Shown: positions 45,818 through 55,597 of the stretch, piece by piece
How the letters are laid out: the number at the start of each line of letters is the position of its first letter
Position numbering within the stretch: position 1 is the stretch's first letter
Source: Parapedobacter tibetensis
GTDB lineage: Bacteria; Bacteroidota; Bacteroidia; Sphingobacteriales; Sphingobacteriaceae
NCBI RefSeq assembly: GCF_024704835.1
Contig: NZ_JAMXBE010000007.1
Coordinates: forward strand, 194,465-258,464
Direction of reading: 5' to 3'
Length of the DNA stretch: 64,000 nucleotides
Notes under the pieces: generated by a model
Databases searched by the model: none
What the model saw: the letters and a program-made list of their open reading frames with translations, nothing else
What the model was told of the DNA's origin: nothing
Position numbers and translations under genes: made by a program

Positions 45818-47167
45818 TTAAACAAACGCACTGAAGCCTGTAATCGATCGTCCCACAATCAACGAATTGATTTCCTTGGTCCCTTCATAAGAGTAGATCG
45901 CTTCGGCATCGGCCAAAAATCGCGCCACATCATATTCTAGCAAAATTCCGTTTCCGCCCATTACCTCACGTGCTTGGCTCACGATATCGCGTGTACGGAG
46001 TGTACAAAATACTTTAGCAAGCGAGGCATGTTCATCCTTGAGCATCCCTGCATCCTGCAATTCAGACAAGCGGTATACCAATGTCTGCATGGCCGTGAGA
46101 TTAGATAGCATTTCTACCAAGTGGTTTTGGATTAACTGAAAGGAAGCGATAGGCCTACCAAATTGCTTGCGCTTGCATGTATAGTCCAACGCGTTTTCAT
46201 AAGCCCCACGGGCACAGCCCACCGCCATCCAAGCCACACCGGCCCGGGTCAATTGCAGCACTTTGGCCGTATCTTTGAATGAATGGGCATGTTGCAGTCG
46301 GTCACTTTCTGGCACCATGCAATCGGTCATTGTAATCAACCCATTTTGGACAATGCGGAGGGCCATTTTCCCCTTGATTTTTTCCACCTCAAAACCTGGT
46401 GTTCCCTTGCGCACCAAAAAGCCTTTCACTTGACCGTCACCCAAATCCTTGGCCCAGATTACCGTTACGTCGGCAAAGGTCGCATTGCCTATCCATTTCT
46501 TCTGTCCATTGAGTACCCAACCATGCTCCGTTTCCCGTGCCGTTACCGTTAACCCACCTGCTACGCCCGACCCTACTTCGGGTTCAGTAAGGCCGAAAGC
46601 ACCGATTAGTTTCATCTGTTGCATTGCAGGCAGCCACTCTTGTTTTTGAGCGTCGGAACCACATAAGTATATCGATCCCATAGCCAGACCGCTCTGCACT
46701 CCAAAGAACGTGGCTACAGAGGCGTCTATCCGTGCAATTTCCATGGCAATGATGCCTTCCATCAAGGAAGACCTCCCGGCACATCCATATCCTTCATAAG
46801 TAAGCCCACAAATATTCAATTCGGCCAATTTAGGGATGATTTCAAATGGAAATTCATCACGGAGCCAATAGTGGTTGACCAAGGGACGTATTTCGCGTTC
46901 CATGAAATCCCGTACCTTGAGCTGCAGGGCCCGATCTTCTTCGTTCAAACGTAAATGCAGTTCATAGAAATCACCGTTAATGGGCGGTACTTCCGCCTTG
47001 GGCCTACCCCCATCCATCATCTTCATCAAACCCTTAAGCTGTTTATCATCCAATTTGGAGAATGAATCCATCACCTTGGGTAAATCTACTTTCCGCGACA
47101 ATTTATCGAGTTGTTCAAAATCGACGCTTTTGAACAACTGGTAAGCCTTTTTGATTTTCGAGAACAT
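45818..47167 (-). CDS. Acyl-CoA dehydrogenase (glutaryl-CoA dehydrogenase-like)
   Basis: 449 residues. After a 60-residue N-terminal extension, the FAD acyl-CoA dehydrogenase fold shows GAFGLTEPEVGSGVAGG, NGQKKWIGNATFADVTVIWA, RKQFGRPIASFQLIQNHLVEM, REVMGGNGILLEYDVAR and IYSYEGTKEINSLIVGRSITG. The catalytic glutamate lies in YEGT, as in glutaryl-CoA-type members. It dehydrogenates an acyl-CoA and passes electrons to ETF. It is read in the same direction as the carboxylase gene 139 bases upstream, so both may belong to amino-acid or acyl-CoA breakdown. Confidence 0.9.
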   Translation of the reverse strand: MFSKIKKAYQLFKSVDFEQLDKLSRKVDLPKVMDSFSKLDDKQLKGLMKMMDGGRPKAEVPPINGDFYELHLRLNEEDRALQLKVRDFMEREIRPLVNHYWLRDEFPFEIIPKLAELNICGLTYEGYGCAGRSSLMEGIIAMEIARIDASVATFFGVQSGLAMGSIYLCGSDAQKQEWLPAMQQMKLIGAFGLTEPEVGSGVAGGLTVTARETEHGWVLNGQKKWIGNATFADVTVIWAKDLGDGQVKGFLVRKGTPGFEVEKIKGKMALRIVQNGLITMTDCMVPESDRLQHAHSFKDTAKVLQLTRAGVAWMAVGCARGAYENALDYTCKRKQFGRPIASFQLIQNHLVEMLSNLTAMQTLVYRLSELQDAGMLKDEHASLAKVFCTLRTRDIVSQAREVMGGNGILLEYDVARFLADAEAIYSYEGTKEINSLIVGRSITGFSAFV

Positions 47168-47306
47168 AATCTATTTATTTGCTAATGCTTCAATTGTTTC
47201 ACACAAAGACCACGAAGGCGCTTCGCTTTCTCGCGGAGTACGCAAAAATACTATTCAATCACTTCACCACGCCCAACTTCATCTTCGGTCTTTCTAACTT
47301 CCAGAC

Positions 47307-48938
47307 TCACGTCTGTATCACCCCCACATTGAACGGCTTTTCGATGGGCGATTGATTGGCAGCTTCTATCCCCATAGAAATAATTTTCCGCGTTTCCATG
47401 GGATCGACGACACCATCCACCCAGAGTCTAGCCGCGGCATAATAGGGTGTTGTCTGCTCATTATATCGTTCCGTGACTTCCTTAAGCAACTTTTTGTCTT
47501 CATTGTCATCAGTTTCCGTGCCCTTTGCTTTCATGGAGGCCGTTTGAATTTGCAGCAATGTTTTCGCCGCTTGTACCCCACCCATCACGGCGATTTTGGC
47601 CGATGGCCATGCATAAATCAAGCGTGGGTCATAAGCCTTTCCACACATTGCGTAATTGCCCGCCCCATAGGAATTGCCCATTACAATCGTAATTTTGGGC
47701 ACCACTGAATTGGCTACGGCATTGACCATCTTAGCTCCATCCTTGATGATACCACCCTGTTCGGCACGGCTCCCCACCATGAAGCCCGTCACGTCCTGCA
47801 AAAACACCAACGGTATTTTCTTCTGGTTGCAGTTCATGATGAAACGGGTAGCCTTATCGGCCGCATCCGAATAGATTACACCACCAAACTGCATTTCGCC
47901 CTTCTTACTTTTTACCACCTTCCGTTGGTTGGCGACAAAACCAACCGCCCAGCCATCCACGCGTCCTAAGCCACAGATGATGCTTTGCCCATATCGTGCT
48001 TTATATTCTTCAAATTTGGAATCATCGATCAATCGCATGATGATTTCTTTCGTATCATAAGATTTTTCGCGCGAAGGCGGTAATATTCCATAAATATCTT
48101 GTTCATTCAGTTTCGGAGGTAATGGTTTCATCCGATCGAAGCCAGCATCTTGGGGTTTACCCAACATGCTCATGATGTTACGGATGGAATCAAGGCAAGT
48201 CTTGTCATCCGGATGTTTATAATCCGTGACGCCTGAAATTTCGCAATGTGTGGTCGCTCCACCCAAGGTTTCGTTGTCCACCGTTTCACCAATGGCCGAT
48301 TTGACCAAGTAAGACCCGGCCAAAAACACGGATCCAGTACCCTCCACAATCATCGCTTCGTCGCTCATGATGGGCAAATAGGCCCCACCGGCCACACATG
48401 CACCCATGATGGCTGCTATCTGCACAATGCCCTCACTGCTCATCCGCGCATTGTTGCGAAAAATACGTCCAAAATGCTCCTTGTCTGGAAAGATCTCATC
48501 CTGCATGGGTAGATATACACCAGCTGAATCTACTAAATAGATAATAGGCAGTCGGTTTTCCATGGCAATTTCCTGCGCACGCAGATTTTTCTTGGCTGTC
48601 ATGGGGAACCAAGCCCCTGCCTTCACCGTAGCATCATTGGCCACCACCACACATTGTCGCCCGGAAATATAGCCAATGCCGGCTACCACGCCTGCCGAAG
48701 GACAACCCCCTTGTGCCTCATACATACCGTCAGCCGCCAGTGCTCCAACTTCAAGCCATGGCTTATCCACATCCAAGAGGTATGTAATTCGTTCACGGGC
48801 AAGCATTTTTCCTTTTGCCTGTTGTTTCTCCGCGGCCTTAGCCCCTCCTCCTATATATACCTTTTTCAATCGGTTTTTCAGTTCGGAAACAGCCTGCTTA
48901 TTCAGGTCCTCATTTTGGTTAAATTCGAGGTTTATCAT
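47307..48938 (-). CDS. Acyl-CoA carboxylase beta (carboxyltransferase) subunit
   Basis: 543 residues of the methylcrotonoyl/propionyl-CoA carboxylase carboxyltransferase family. It has the two crotonase-like halves: the first with GGGAKAAEKQQAKGKMLARERI and ATVKAGAWFPMTAKKNLRAQEIA, the second with FLQDVTGFMVGSRAEQGGIIKDGAKMVNAVANS and VPKITIVMGNSYGAGNYAMCGKAYDPRLIYAWPSAKIAVMGG. It transfers carboxyl from carboxybiotin to an acyl-CoA; methylcrotonyl-CoA (leucine breakdown) is the best guess by motif. The biotin carboxylase subunit is not nearby. Confidence 0.9.
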   Translation of the reverse strand: MINLEFNQNEDLNKQAVSELKNRLKKVYIGGGAKAAEKQQAKGKMLARERITYLLDVDKPWLEVGALAADGMYEAQGGCPSAGVVAGIGYISGRQCVVVANDATVKAGAWFPMTAKKNLRAQEIAMENRLPIIYLVDSAGVYLPMQDEIFPDKEHFGRIFRNNARMSSEGIVQIAAIMGACVAGGAYLPIMSDEAMIVEGTGSVFLAGSYLVKSAIGETVDNETLGGATTHCEISGVTDYKHPDDKTCLDSIRNIMSMLGKPQDAGFDRMKPLPPKLNEQDIYGILPPSREKSYDTKEIIMRLIDDSKFEEYKARYGQSIICGLGRVDGWAVGFVANQRKVVKSKKGEMQFGGVIYSDAADKATRFIMNCNQKKIPLVFLQDVTGFMVGSRAEQGGIIKDGAKMVNAVANSVVPKITIVMGNSYGAGNYAMCGKAYDPRLIYAWPSAKIAVMGGVQAAKTLLQIQTASMKAKGTETDDNEDKKLLKEVTERYNEQTTPYYAAARLWVDGVVDPMETRKIISMGIEAANQSPIEKPFNVGVIQT

Positions 48939-49192
48939 GGTTCACAAGATACAGTATTCTCCATGGATTTTGAAATTTCGGGCATTACTAATTTTTCAAT
49001 TCCTGAGCTTAGCATGTCAAAAAAAACCAAGGTAGCATCCTAAATCCAAAAAACAACAAAACATAATAAACTAGTTATCAACGAAATAATTCATGAAACA
49101 GGGTTACTTGAAATTCACAGGGTTACCTTTCCCTTGCCTGGGTATTAATAGTTAAGTAAACATATTTGTTTTAACCAAAAAGGAAATTAGCA

Positions 49193-49393
49193 ATGAAAAA
49201 TGTATTTAAATTCGGCTTTTTAGGCTTAGCTCTTTCTGTAGCTATTGCTGCTTGTAACACCACTACTTCTGAGAGCGAAGAATCTGCTGATTCTTTGCAA
49301 AACGAAATCGAGAATGAAATGGAATCATCCATAGATACCATCGATTCTATTGGCGGTGCTGCTCTTGATTCACTTGACTCATTGTCAAACTAA
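49193..49393 (+). CDS. Small acidic lipoprotein
   Basis: 66 residues: lipoprotein signal with the lipobox IAAC (acylated C21), then a short mature peptide of only about 45 residues that is very rich in S, D and E (SESEESADSLQNEIENEMESSIDTIDSIGGAALDSLDSLSN). No family or function is known to me. It has a good AAGGAAA-type upstream region and is followed immediately by a perfect terminator, so it is an independent small gene. High acidity suggests it may bind cations or line the envelope. Confidence 0.75.
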   Translation: MKNVFKFGFLGLALSVAIAACNTTTSESEESADSLQNEIENEMESSIDTIDSIGGAALDSLDSLSN

Positions 49394-49420
49394 TCAGGCC
49401 GGATTAAAAAATCTGTAAAA

Positions 49421-49455
49421 AAAGCCCGTCCACCAATTGGTGGACGGGCTTTTTT
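49421..49455. terminator. Bidirectional terminator
   Basis: A perfect 28-base palindrome (AGCCCGTCCACC with GGTGGACGGGCT around an AATT centre) flanked by A and T runs. It ends the small lipoprotein on the plus strand and the response-regulator operon on the minus strand; the regulator's stop codon overlaps its T run. Confidence 0.92.
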
Positions 49456-50155
49456 ATTCGTCTACTATGAGTTTATAGCCTATTCCACGAACGTTTACAA
49501 TTTCAACATCGCTATCCTTTCTAAGGTATTTACGTAGTTTGGTTATAAAAACATCCATGCTCCGGGCATTGAAGAAGCTATCTTCACCCCAGAGATAATC
49601 CAAAGCCATTTTCCGCTCAAGCACATGGTTTCTATTTTCAATAAGCATTTTTAGCAAAGCTGATTCGCGAAAAGAAAGTTTAGCAACTTCATTTCCAAAA
49701 CTAAGCTCCTGCAAAGCGTTGTTGAAGGTATATTTGCCAATGGAAAACTGTTCCTTTGGTGAAACTTGCCGCTGTTTAATTGCCTTGTTCAATAACGCCC
49801 TTATCCGGATGATGAGTTCCTCCATGCTGAAAGGTTTTTTCAAGTAATCATTTCCTCCCAGCTCGAACCCCCTGACCACATCTTCAGTCAAGGATTTGGC
49901 GGTCAGAAAGATGATAGGCACGTGATCATCTACCTTCCGAATATCCTCGGTTAGCGTAAATCCGTCTTTGGTAGGCATCATCACATCCAAGACACAGATA
50001 TCGGGGTTGAAGGTCCGGAATGCCGAATACGCTTTAAGTCCATCCTGCACCCACATCACTTCAAACTCCCTCGATTCTAAACTTTCCTTGACAATTTTAC
50101 CTAGAAAAGGTTCGTCTTCAGCTAACAATATTTTCAGTTTCTTAATATGTTGCAT
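49454..50155 (-). CDS. OmpR-family response regulator (RprY-like)
   Basis: 233 residues. The receiver domain has the acidic pair in LAEDEPF, phosphoacceptor D57 in VLDVMMP, and the switch/lysine region FLTAKSLTEDVVRGFELGGNDYLKKPF. The C-terminal winged helix includes LSFRESALLKMLIENRNHVLERKMALDYLWGEDSFFNARSMDVFITKLRKYL. It is the partner of the histidine kinase gene 12 bases upstream. OmpR-type regulators bind direct repeats spaced about a helical turn apart, which is what the TTAACA array at 51739-51803 looks like. Confidence 0.93.
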   Translation of the reverse strand: MQHIKKLKILLAEDEPFLGKIVKESLESREFEVMWVQDGLKAYSAFRTFNPDICVLDVMMPTKDGFTLTEDIRKVDDHVPIIFLTAKSLTEDVVRGFELGGNDYLKKPFSMEELIIRIRALLNKAIKQRQVSPKEQFSIGKYTFNNALQELSFGNEVAKLSFRESALLKMLIENRNHVLERKMALDYLWGEDSFFNARSMDVFITKLRKYLRKDSDVEIVNVRGIGYKLIVDE

Positions 50156-50167
50156 GGTCCGTTTAGG

Positions 50168-51688
50168 TTAATTGTTATGATGTTCTTGTTGCTTCAGTGG
50201 CAATATAATGGTAAATATACTGCCCTTTCCCAGCATGCTGTCTACCGTTATTTCACCATGATGTTTTTTTACGATTGCCGACACATAGGCTAACCCTACC
50301 CCAAAACCTTTGACGTTATGTATATTGCCTGTAGGGACACGGAAAAAATTCTCAAATATCCGTTCACGATATACCTGTGCTATCCCAATGCCATTATCGC
50401 TCACCGATAATCGTATGCTATTGTTCTCCACGCCATACGTAATATTGATTTCTGGTGTCTTATCTGAATATTTCAAGCTGTTATCAATCAAGTTATATAC
50501 TACGTTGGAAATATGATCACGGTCTACCATGGCCTCCACCGGTGTCCTATCGGATTTGATGGACAATTTGGCGGCCTGCTTTTCCAATTGGGGACGTATA
50601 TTGGCCACCACATCATTCACCAACTGATCGATATCCGTTTTTTGGAAAGCCAGGCTCATGTCGCTCCGCCCGAAGGCTGCCATCTTCAGCACCTTTTCAA
50701 CCATCACGGAAATACGCTTCAGTTCATGCTGGCAGATATCAAGATATTCCGTTGCCTGTTCCGGTTTATTCATGACGTCGAAATTCTTCATGGCCTCCAC
50801 AGCCAAGGATACCGTGGCGATGGGAGTTTTAAATTCGTGTGTCATGTTGTTGATGAAATCGTTCTTCATGTCCGAAAGCCGCTTCTGCTGGAATATGGTT
50901 CGGATCATGTATACAAACGCCCACACCGTAATCCCCACGATAACCAGGGATGCCAGCAATACCCACTGCATATCACGCAAGATGTATAGAACATCATTCC
51001 CAATTGACAATTCAAACTTATAGGGCCTCAACACACCAATTCTTGCACTCAACTGCTTATTGCCCTCGTTATTGAAAAGAATACTATCCTTGACATATTC
51101 ATCGCCTCCCGCTGTCAAATTACTGAGCCGAAAAGCAAAAGGAGAATGGATTCCGGTTTGCCGGAGCAGTGAGTCTAGCTCAACTTGTAAACCACCCGCG
51201 AAACTCACCAGTTCATCCAAACGGTAGGCATTCATGGAATTGACTTTGACCTCATGCCTTTGGGTAATCATTCGTTTCGGGGCCAAACTATCGGCCATAA
51301 ACCCGAGGTCGAAGTATCCCGTATCAGCCATGGACATCACGAAGGTCGTGGTAAGGCTGTCACGGTAGTTGGAATCCCTGATGTGTATTTGCTGGGTTCG
51401 TGGAGTTTGCATGTCAGAAAAGCCCGGCGTTGCTCGGAAAAAACGTACCATCCGTTCAAGTTTACCCTGCCTATTGATGCCCGTATCCAATTCATTAAAA
51501 CCCATGGATTCCAAGTCGGTCAATGTATGGCGATCCTGCAAACGCTCCAACGCAGTCGCCACCTCCTTGTCAAACTGCTGTATTGACAATTGATAGGATT
51601 TATACAGCCAGTAGCCCTGAAGCAGGAAGATTCCGATCAGCGAACAGGCGACAATGGCAACAATAAACCGTATCCTTTTGGACATCAT
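50168..51688 (-). CDS. Sensor histidine kinase (RprX-like)
   Basis: 506 residues. First membrane helix at about residues 7-30, a periplasmic sensor region to about 235, a second helix (WVLLASLVIVGITVWAFVYMI), then the DHp domain with the phosphorylated His in NNMTHEFKTPIATVSL and the ATPase domain with N-box VVYNLIDNSLKYS, D-x-G in SVSDNGIGI and GFGVGLAYVSAIVKKHHG. The periplasmic region is unrelated to known ligand-binding folds that I can recognise. It is transcribed with the response regulator and divergently from the GLPGLI/barrel operon. Confidence 0.93.
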   Translation of the reverse strand: MMSKRIRFIVAIVACSLIGIFLLQGYWLYKSYQLSIQQFDKEVATALERLQDRHTLTDLESMGFNELDTGINRQGKLERMVRFFRATPGFSDMQTPRTQQIHIRDSNYRDSLTTTFVMSMADTGYFDLGFMADSLAPKRMITQRHEVKVNSMNAYRLDELVSFAGGLQVELDSLLRQTGIHSPFAFRLSNLTAGGDEYVKDSILFNNEGNKQLSARIGVLRPYKFELSIGNDVLYILRDMQWVLLASLVIVGITVWAFVYMIRTIFQQKRLSDMKNDFINNMTHEFKTPIATVSLAVEAMKNFDVMNKPEQATEYLDICQHELKRISVMVEKVLKMAAFGRSDMSLAFQKTDIDQLVNDVVANIRPQLEKQAAKLSIKSDRTPVEAMVDRDHISNVVYNLIDNSLKYSDKTPEINITYGVENNSIRLSVSDNGIGIAQVYRERIFENFFRVPTGNIHNVKGFGVGLAYVSAIVKKHHGEITVDSMLGKGSIFTIILPLKQQEHHNN

Positions 51689-51738
51689 CCTACAAAGCTA
51701 CGAAACCGCGCAGGTTTTGGAAATTTGCTTGGTTTAAT

Positions 51739-51803
51739 ATAACACCGCTTAACACACGTTAACAGTATTTAACATACTGGGCAATTCTTAACACTGCTTA
51801 ACA
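51739..51803. promoter_or_regulatory. Phased TTAACA repeat array between the kinase operon and the GLPGLI operon
   Basis: Hexamers start at 51739 (ATAACA), 51749, 51759, 51769, 51788 and 51798 (all TTAACA). Steps are 10, 10, 10, 19 and 10 bases, so all lie on nearly the same helix face. Direct repeats at about one helical turn are the classic binding pattern of OmpR/PhoB-type regulators, and the regulator gene lies on one side. The array sits 50-115 bases upstream of the kinase start and 64-128 bases before the GLPGLI start, so it can control both. Confidence 0.7.
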
Positions 51804-51866
51804 CAAAAAATGCACTTAGACACCCTTATCCATCCTATTTTCGTATTCGAAACAACTGTTGAACAA

Positions 51867-52769
51867 ATGAAAACAAGAATCTTATTTATGGTCGTGGCTC
51901 CGGCACTATCGGCGTTATGCTACGCGCCTACCGCCTATGCACAAACCAACGACAGCGCATTGGCCCAAATCAAGTATGAATTCGTACATGTAGACGATAC
52001 CAATTTTCGAGATGACCCCCGAAAGGAAGAAATGATGGTCTATATTGGCGAGCAATCCAGCATGTACAAAAGCCATTCGCTTGCCGTAAAACTCGAAGAA
52101 ATGAAGAAGGAAATGCGCAACAGACAAGCCGCCATGGGACCAAACAATGCCTCTTTTTCCTTTAGTTCGCCCAACATGTCAAATGAAACCTTATATATCT
52201 TCCCATACGATAAAAAATTATTCATAGTAGATCGGATAGGCATGAGCAACTACATCCTGCCGCAAGATTTCCCAGTGATTGATTGGCAGATTGAAGGAGA
52301 GACCAAAGATATTGGGGGTTATACCTGTCAAAAAGCTACGGGCACATTTGGTGGCAGGCGCTATACGGCTTGGTTCACGGCTGAGTTACCATTCCCATAT
52401 GGCCCCTGGAAGCTGCATGGTCTGCCCGGCCTGATCCTTGAGGCCGAAGACAGCAAAAAGGAGGTCATGTTTCATTACGCCGGTTTCGACAAACAGCAAG
52501 ATGAGCCCATAGAAATTATCCTTCCCAAAGAAGCCGTGACCACCACATCCAAGGCCTTTGAAAAAGCAAAGGAGGCATTCCTTAAAGATCCCATGGGCAA
52601 TATGATGCGAAATATGCCTACGGGAGCCAATGTACAGACGAAGGTGGTGTTTAAGGACCAATCAGGACGGGAGCTGACACCAGATGAGTTCAAAGCGATG
52701 CGCGAAATATCGACGAAGGATGGCAAAGCCCGGAAACTGAACAACCCGCTCGAATTAAACAAAAAGTAG
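51867..52769 (+). CDS. GLPGLI-family secreted protein
   Basis: About 300 residues from ATG 51867, which opens directly on the signal peptide MKTRILFMVVAPALSALCYAP; an in-frame ATG at 51810 adds 19 residues that do not look like a signal. The family signature HGLPGLILEAED is complete, after WFTAELPFPYGPWKL. GLPGLI proteins are secreted Bacteroidota proteins of unknown function, usually next to a beta-barrel outer-membrane protein, as here. The two genes are eight bases apart and divergent from a two-component system, suggesting an envelope-stress-responsive pair. Confidence 0.85.
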   Translation: MKTRILFMVVAPALSALCYAPTAYAQTNDSALAQIKYEFVHVDDTNFRDDPRKEEMMVYIGEQSSMYKSHSLAVKLEEMKKEMRNRQAAMGPNNASFSFSSPNMSNETLYIFPYDKKLFIVDRIGMSNYILPQDFPVIDWQIEGETKDIGGYTCQKATGTFGGRRYTAWFTAELPFPYGPWKLHGLPGLILEAEDSKKEVMFHYAGFDKQQDEPIEIILPKEAVTTTSKAFEKAKEAFLKDPMGNMMRNMPTGANVQTKVVFKDQSGRELTPDEFKAMREISTKDGKARKLNNPLELNKK

Positions 52770-52777
52770 CGGAACTC

Positions 52778-55456
52778 ATGGAATTGAAAACCATATTGAT
52801 GGTTTGCTTCCTGCTTTTGGCGGCTATGGTGTATTCGCAGCAACGCCAATTACAGGGGGTACTTAAGACATCCGATGGAAAGGCCGTGGCGAATGCCAGC
52901 GTAACCGTCAAAAACAAGCAGCGCATCCTTGCCTTTAAACCAAGTGACAGCGATGGCGCTTTTACATTGGCTTGGCCGGACACCGTAGACATTTCCGATT
53001 TGCACTTGGAGATAAACCACCTAGGCTATAAAAAAGTATCGCTGCCATTGTCTGATAAGCAAACACGTTATGACATCCTGATGGAAGAACAAGCCATAGA
53101 CCTGGCTGAAGTGGCGGTAAGAAGCCGGCCAAGGATAGATGCCCGCGGGGATACGCTAAGCTATGACGTGGCTTCCTTCGCCAAACCCGAAGACCGCACC
53201 ATCGGCGATGTACTGCGGCGGATGCCTGGGATGGAAGTGGGGGAAGATGGCCAAATCAAATACAATGGCAAGGCGATTTCCAACTTTTACATCGATGGGG
53301 ACGACTTGCTGGACGACAAATATGCCATCGGCACAAAAACCATCCCCCATGCCATGGTCAAGGATATCGATGTCATGCAAAATCACCAGCCACTGAAAGT
53401 ACTGGAAAACAAAACCTTGAGCGAAAACGTGGCCCTGAACCTTAAAATCAAGGATGAAGCCAAGCTCAAACTCACGGGACAGGCGAAACCAGGGGGTGGG
53501 CTGCCGGGGCAGTATGACGGTGAATTGAATACCATGCTGTTCAACAAAAAATACAAGATGCTTAATGTAGGTAAAGCCAACAATGTGGGGACCAACCTAA
53601 ATACGGATTTCACGGCATTCAACCGAGCGGGGATGCTGTCTTCCATGGGCAATTCACGCCCTGCGGAACTACTCTCATCGGGCACGGTGGGTAACCCTGC
53701 ATTACCCACAAATCGCTACTACCTCAATAATTCGGGCTCCTTGAATGCAAATAACCTCATGAACCTCGATAATGGATGGCAACTGAAATCAAACATCGGC
53801 CTCCTGCTCGACCAGAATGAAATGGACTACTACAGTGCAAACGACCTTTACTTGGCCAATGATACCATCAGCTATAACGAAAACCAGCAAATCAACAAAC
53901 AACCATTCTTGACCGAGCTGTCGCTCAACCTACAGGCCAACAAGGAAAAATACTACTTCAACAATGCGCTTAAAATCGGCTATTCCGGAGAAACCGGCAA
54001 GGCGACCTTAACCAGTAATGAAATGGACATGGGACAGGAACTCCATAGTAGGGTACGTGATTTCTCCAACAACCTGGAATATGTACCCGAATTGGCCAAC
54101 AAAAACATCTTAAGTATAAACTGGTACCTTAATCACTTCAATCGACCACAAACACTCAACATTTACCCCGGCATCAATGAAGACGTACTCAATGGTGGGG
54201 AAGCTTTTGCTACACTACAGCAATTTACCGAAACACCAACTTGGTTCAACACCCTTTCATTGGGATACCGCCTCCCCAGCGGCACCATCAAACAGCATTA
54301 TCGATTGAGCACGTTAAACGAATGGCAGCAACTCAATTCCCAGCTTCGCCTCAGCCAACTGGATGGTGAAGTGAATGCATACACGGAAAGTAACGATAAC
54401 AACCTTCACTGGCAACGCCATCATGCCCAATTCAATGCCACTTATGAATATAAACATGGAAAATGGGAATCGTTGCTTTCCCTTCCCGTTACCTGGCAAC
54501 GCATCGCCTATGAAGATGAGGGCTTTGCCCTCGATGAAAACAAGGAGCGGATGCTGTTCAATCCGTTTTTCCGGGCAAAATACCTGACAAACGCAGAAGA
54601 CTATCTGTCATTCAATTATGTTTACAGCAATCAGATGGGCAATATCAACGGGGTATACCGTGGGGCTATCCTCTCCAATTACCGCAACCTGCGAGCAAAC
54701 GATGCACAACTGGAAGAAAGAAGCGCCCATAATGCCGGACTTGGCTACAACTTCCAACGCAACATCAGTATGCTTTTCATGAATGTGGGAGCCCACTACA
54801 CCCTCGCTACGGCCAACACCATTGCTTCCAACATCATAACCGATAACATCTCCCAAACGGTGCTACTCCCTTATGACAACGATGTAAGCACGTTCAGCGC
54901 AAACGCCGGAATTAGCAAATACATCTTTGCGCTTGGTGCTACTACTGGTATAAAGGCTTCCTGGAGCACTACCCGTTACAACCAATTCCTGAATGGCGAG
55001 CTCCTACCCTATAACAATGTTTCCTTTTCACTCACCCCAAATTTTGAGGCCCGCCTTTGGAATCGCATAAGCTTGAACTACGAAGGTACTGGCACATGGA
55101 CCACCAGTAAATTGGTGCACGGAGAAACGGCTACTTCCATGCCCGACATCCAAATCCGTCGGTATGATCAATCGGTTAGCCTGATGTGCTCACCCTTCCG
55201 AAACACCTTCCTGCGCTTAAGTGGGCGCCATCAATATACCAGCCAGCAGCAACTTCAGGATATCAGTTACTTCTTTGCAGATGCGAATATCCGGTATAAG
55301 CTTGATAAATGGAATACGGATCTGGAGCTCGACTTCACCAATTTGGCCAACATTACCGAGTATGAAACATATAGCCTTACAGCTAATCAATTTGGCTACA
55401 GCCGCTATAACCTCCGTGGCCGGATGGCCGTGCTGAAGCTGGCGTTTAATTTATAA
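52778..55456 (+). CDS. Outer-membrane beta-barrel protein with carboxypeptidase-like regulatory and plug-like domains
   Basis: 892 residues. Signal peptide (cleavage near YSQQ), a carboxypeptidase regulatory-like domain at about 25-105 (LQGVLKTSDGKAVANASVTVKN), a plug-like segment at about 120-220 (TIGDVLRRMPGMEVGEDGQIKYNGKAISNFYIDGDDLL), then a long beta-rich barrel ending in LKLAFNL. It resembles TonB-receptor-like outer-membrane proteins that pair with GLPGLI proteins; no TonB box is obvious. Likely function is transport or assembly across the outer membrane under control of the neighbouring two-component system. Confidence 0.8.
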   Translation: MELKTILMVCFLLLAAMVYSQQRQLQGVLKTSDGKAVANASVTVKNKQRILAFKPSDSDGAFTLAWPDTVDISDLHLEINHLGYKKVSLPLSDKQTRYDILMEEQAIDLAEVAVRSRPRIDARGDTLSYDVASFAKPEDRTIGDVLRRMPGMEVGEDGQIKYNGKAISNFYIDGDDLLDDKYAIGTKTIPHAMVKDIDVMQNHQPLKVLENKTLSENVALNLKIKDEAKLKLTGQAKPGGGLPGQYDGELNTMLFNKKYKMLNVGKANNVGTNLNTDFTAFNRAGMLSSMGNSRPAELLSSGTVGNPALPTNRYYLNNSGSLNANNLMNLDNGWQLKSNIGLLLDQNEMDYYSANDLYLANDTISYNENQQINKQPFLTELSLNLQANKEKYYFNNALKIGYSGETGKATLTSNEMDMGQELHSRVRDFSNNLEYVPELANKNILSINWYLNHFNRPQTLNIYPGINEDVLNGGEAFATLQQFTETPTWFNTLSLGYRLPSGTIKQHYRLSTLNEWQQLNSQLRLSQLDGEVNAYTESNDNNLHWQRHHAQFNATYEYKHGKWESLLSLPVTWQRIAYEDEGFALDENKERMLFNPFFRAKYLTNAEDYLSFNYVYSNQMGNINGVYRGAILSNYRNLRANDAQLEERSAHNAGLGYNFQRNISMLFMNVGAHYTLATANTIASNIITDNISQTVLLPYDNDVSTFSANAGISKYIFALGATTGIKASWSTTRYNQFLNGELLPYNNVSFSLTPNFEARLWNRISLNYEGTGTWTTSKLVHGETATSMPDIQIRRYDQSVSLMCSPFRNTFLRLSGRHQYTSQQQLQDISYFFADANIRYKLDKWNTDLELDFTNLANITEYETYSLTANQFGYSRYNLRGRMAVLKLAFNL

Positions 55457-55597
55457 GCCATGCAACTCCACCTATACCCCTCCCTATATACCGGTAAGAT
55501 ACATCAATGCTCCACGGTTGCTATGCGTTATAAAAGGTGAATGATAGGTGGCTTATATGTGGGTAATACGTGGATAAACAGTGGCTAATAGTTGGAT

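Noticed and set aside
51739..51803. Possible CRISPR-like array
   Set aside because: Units are six bases with four-base gaps, far too short; the pattern fits an operator instead. No CRISPR array was seen anywhere in the window.
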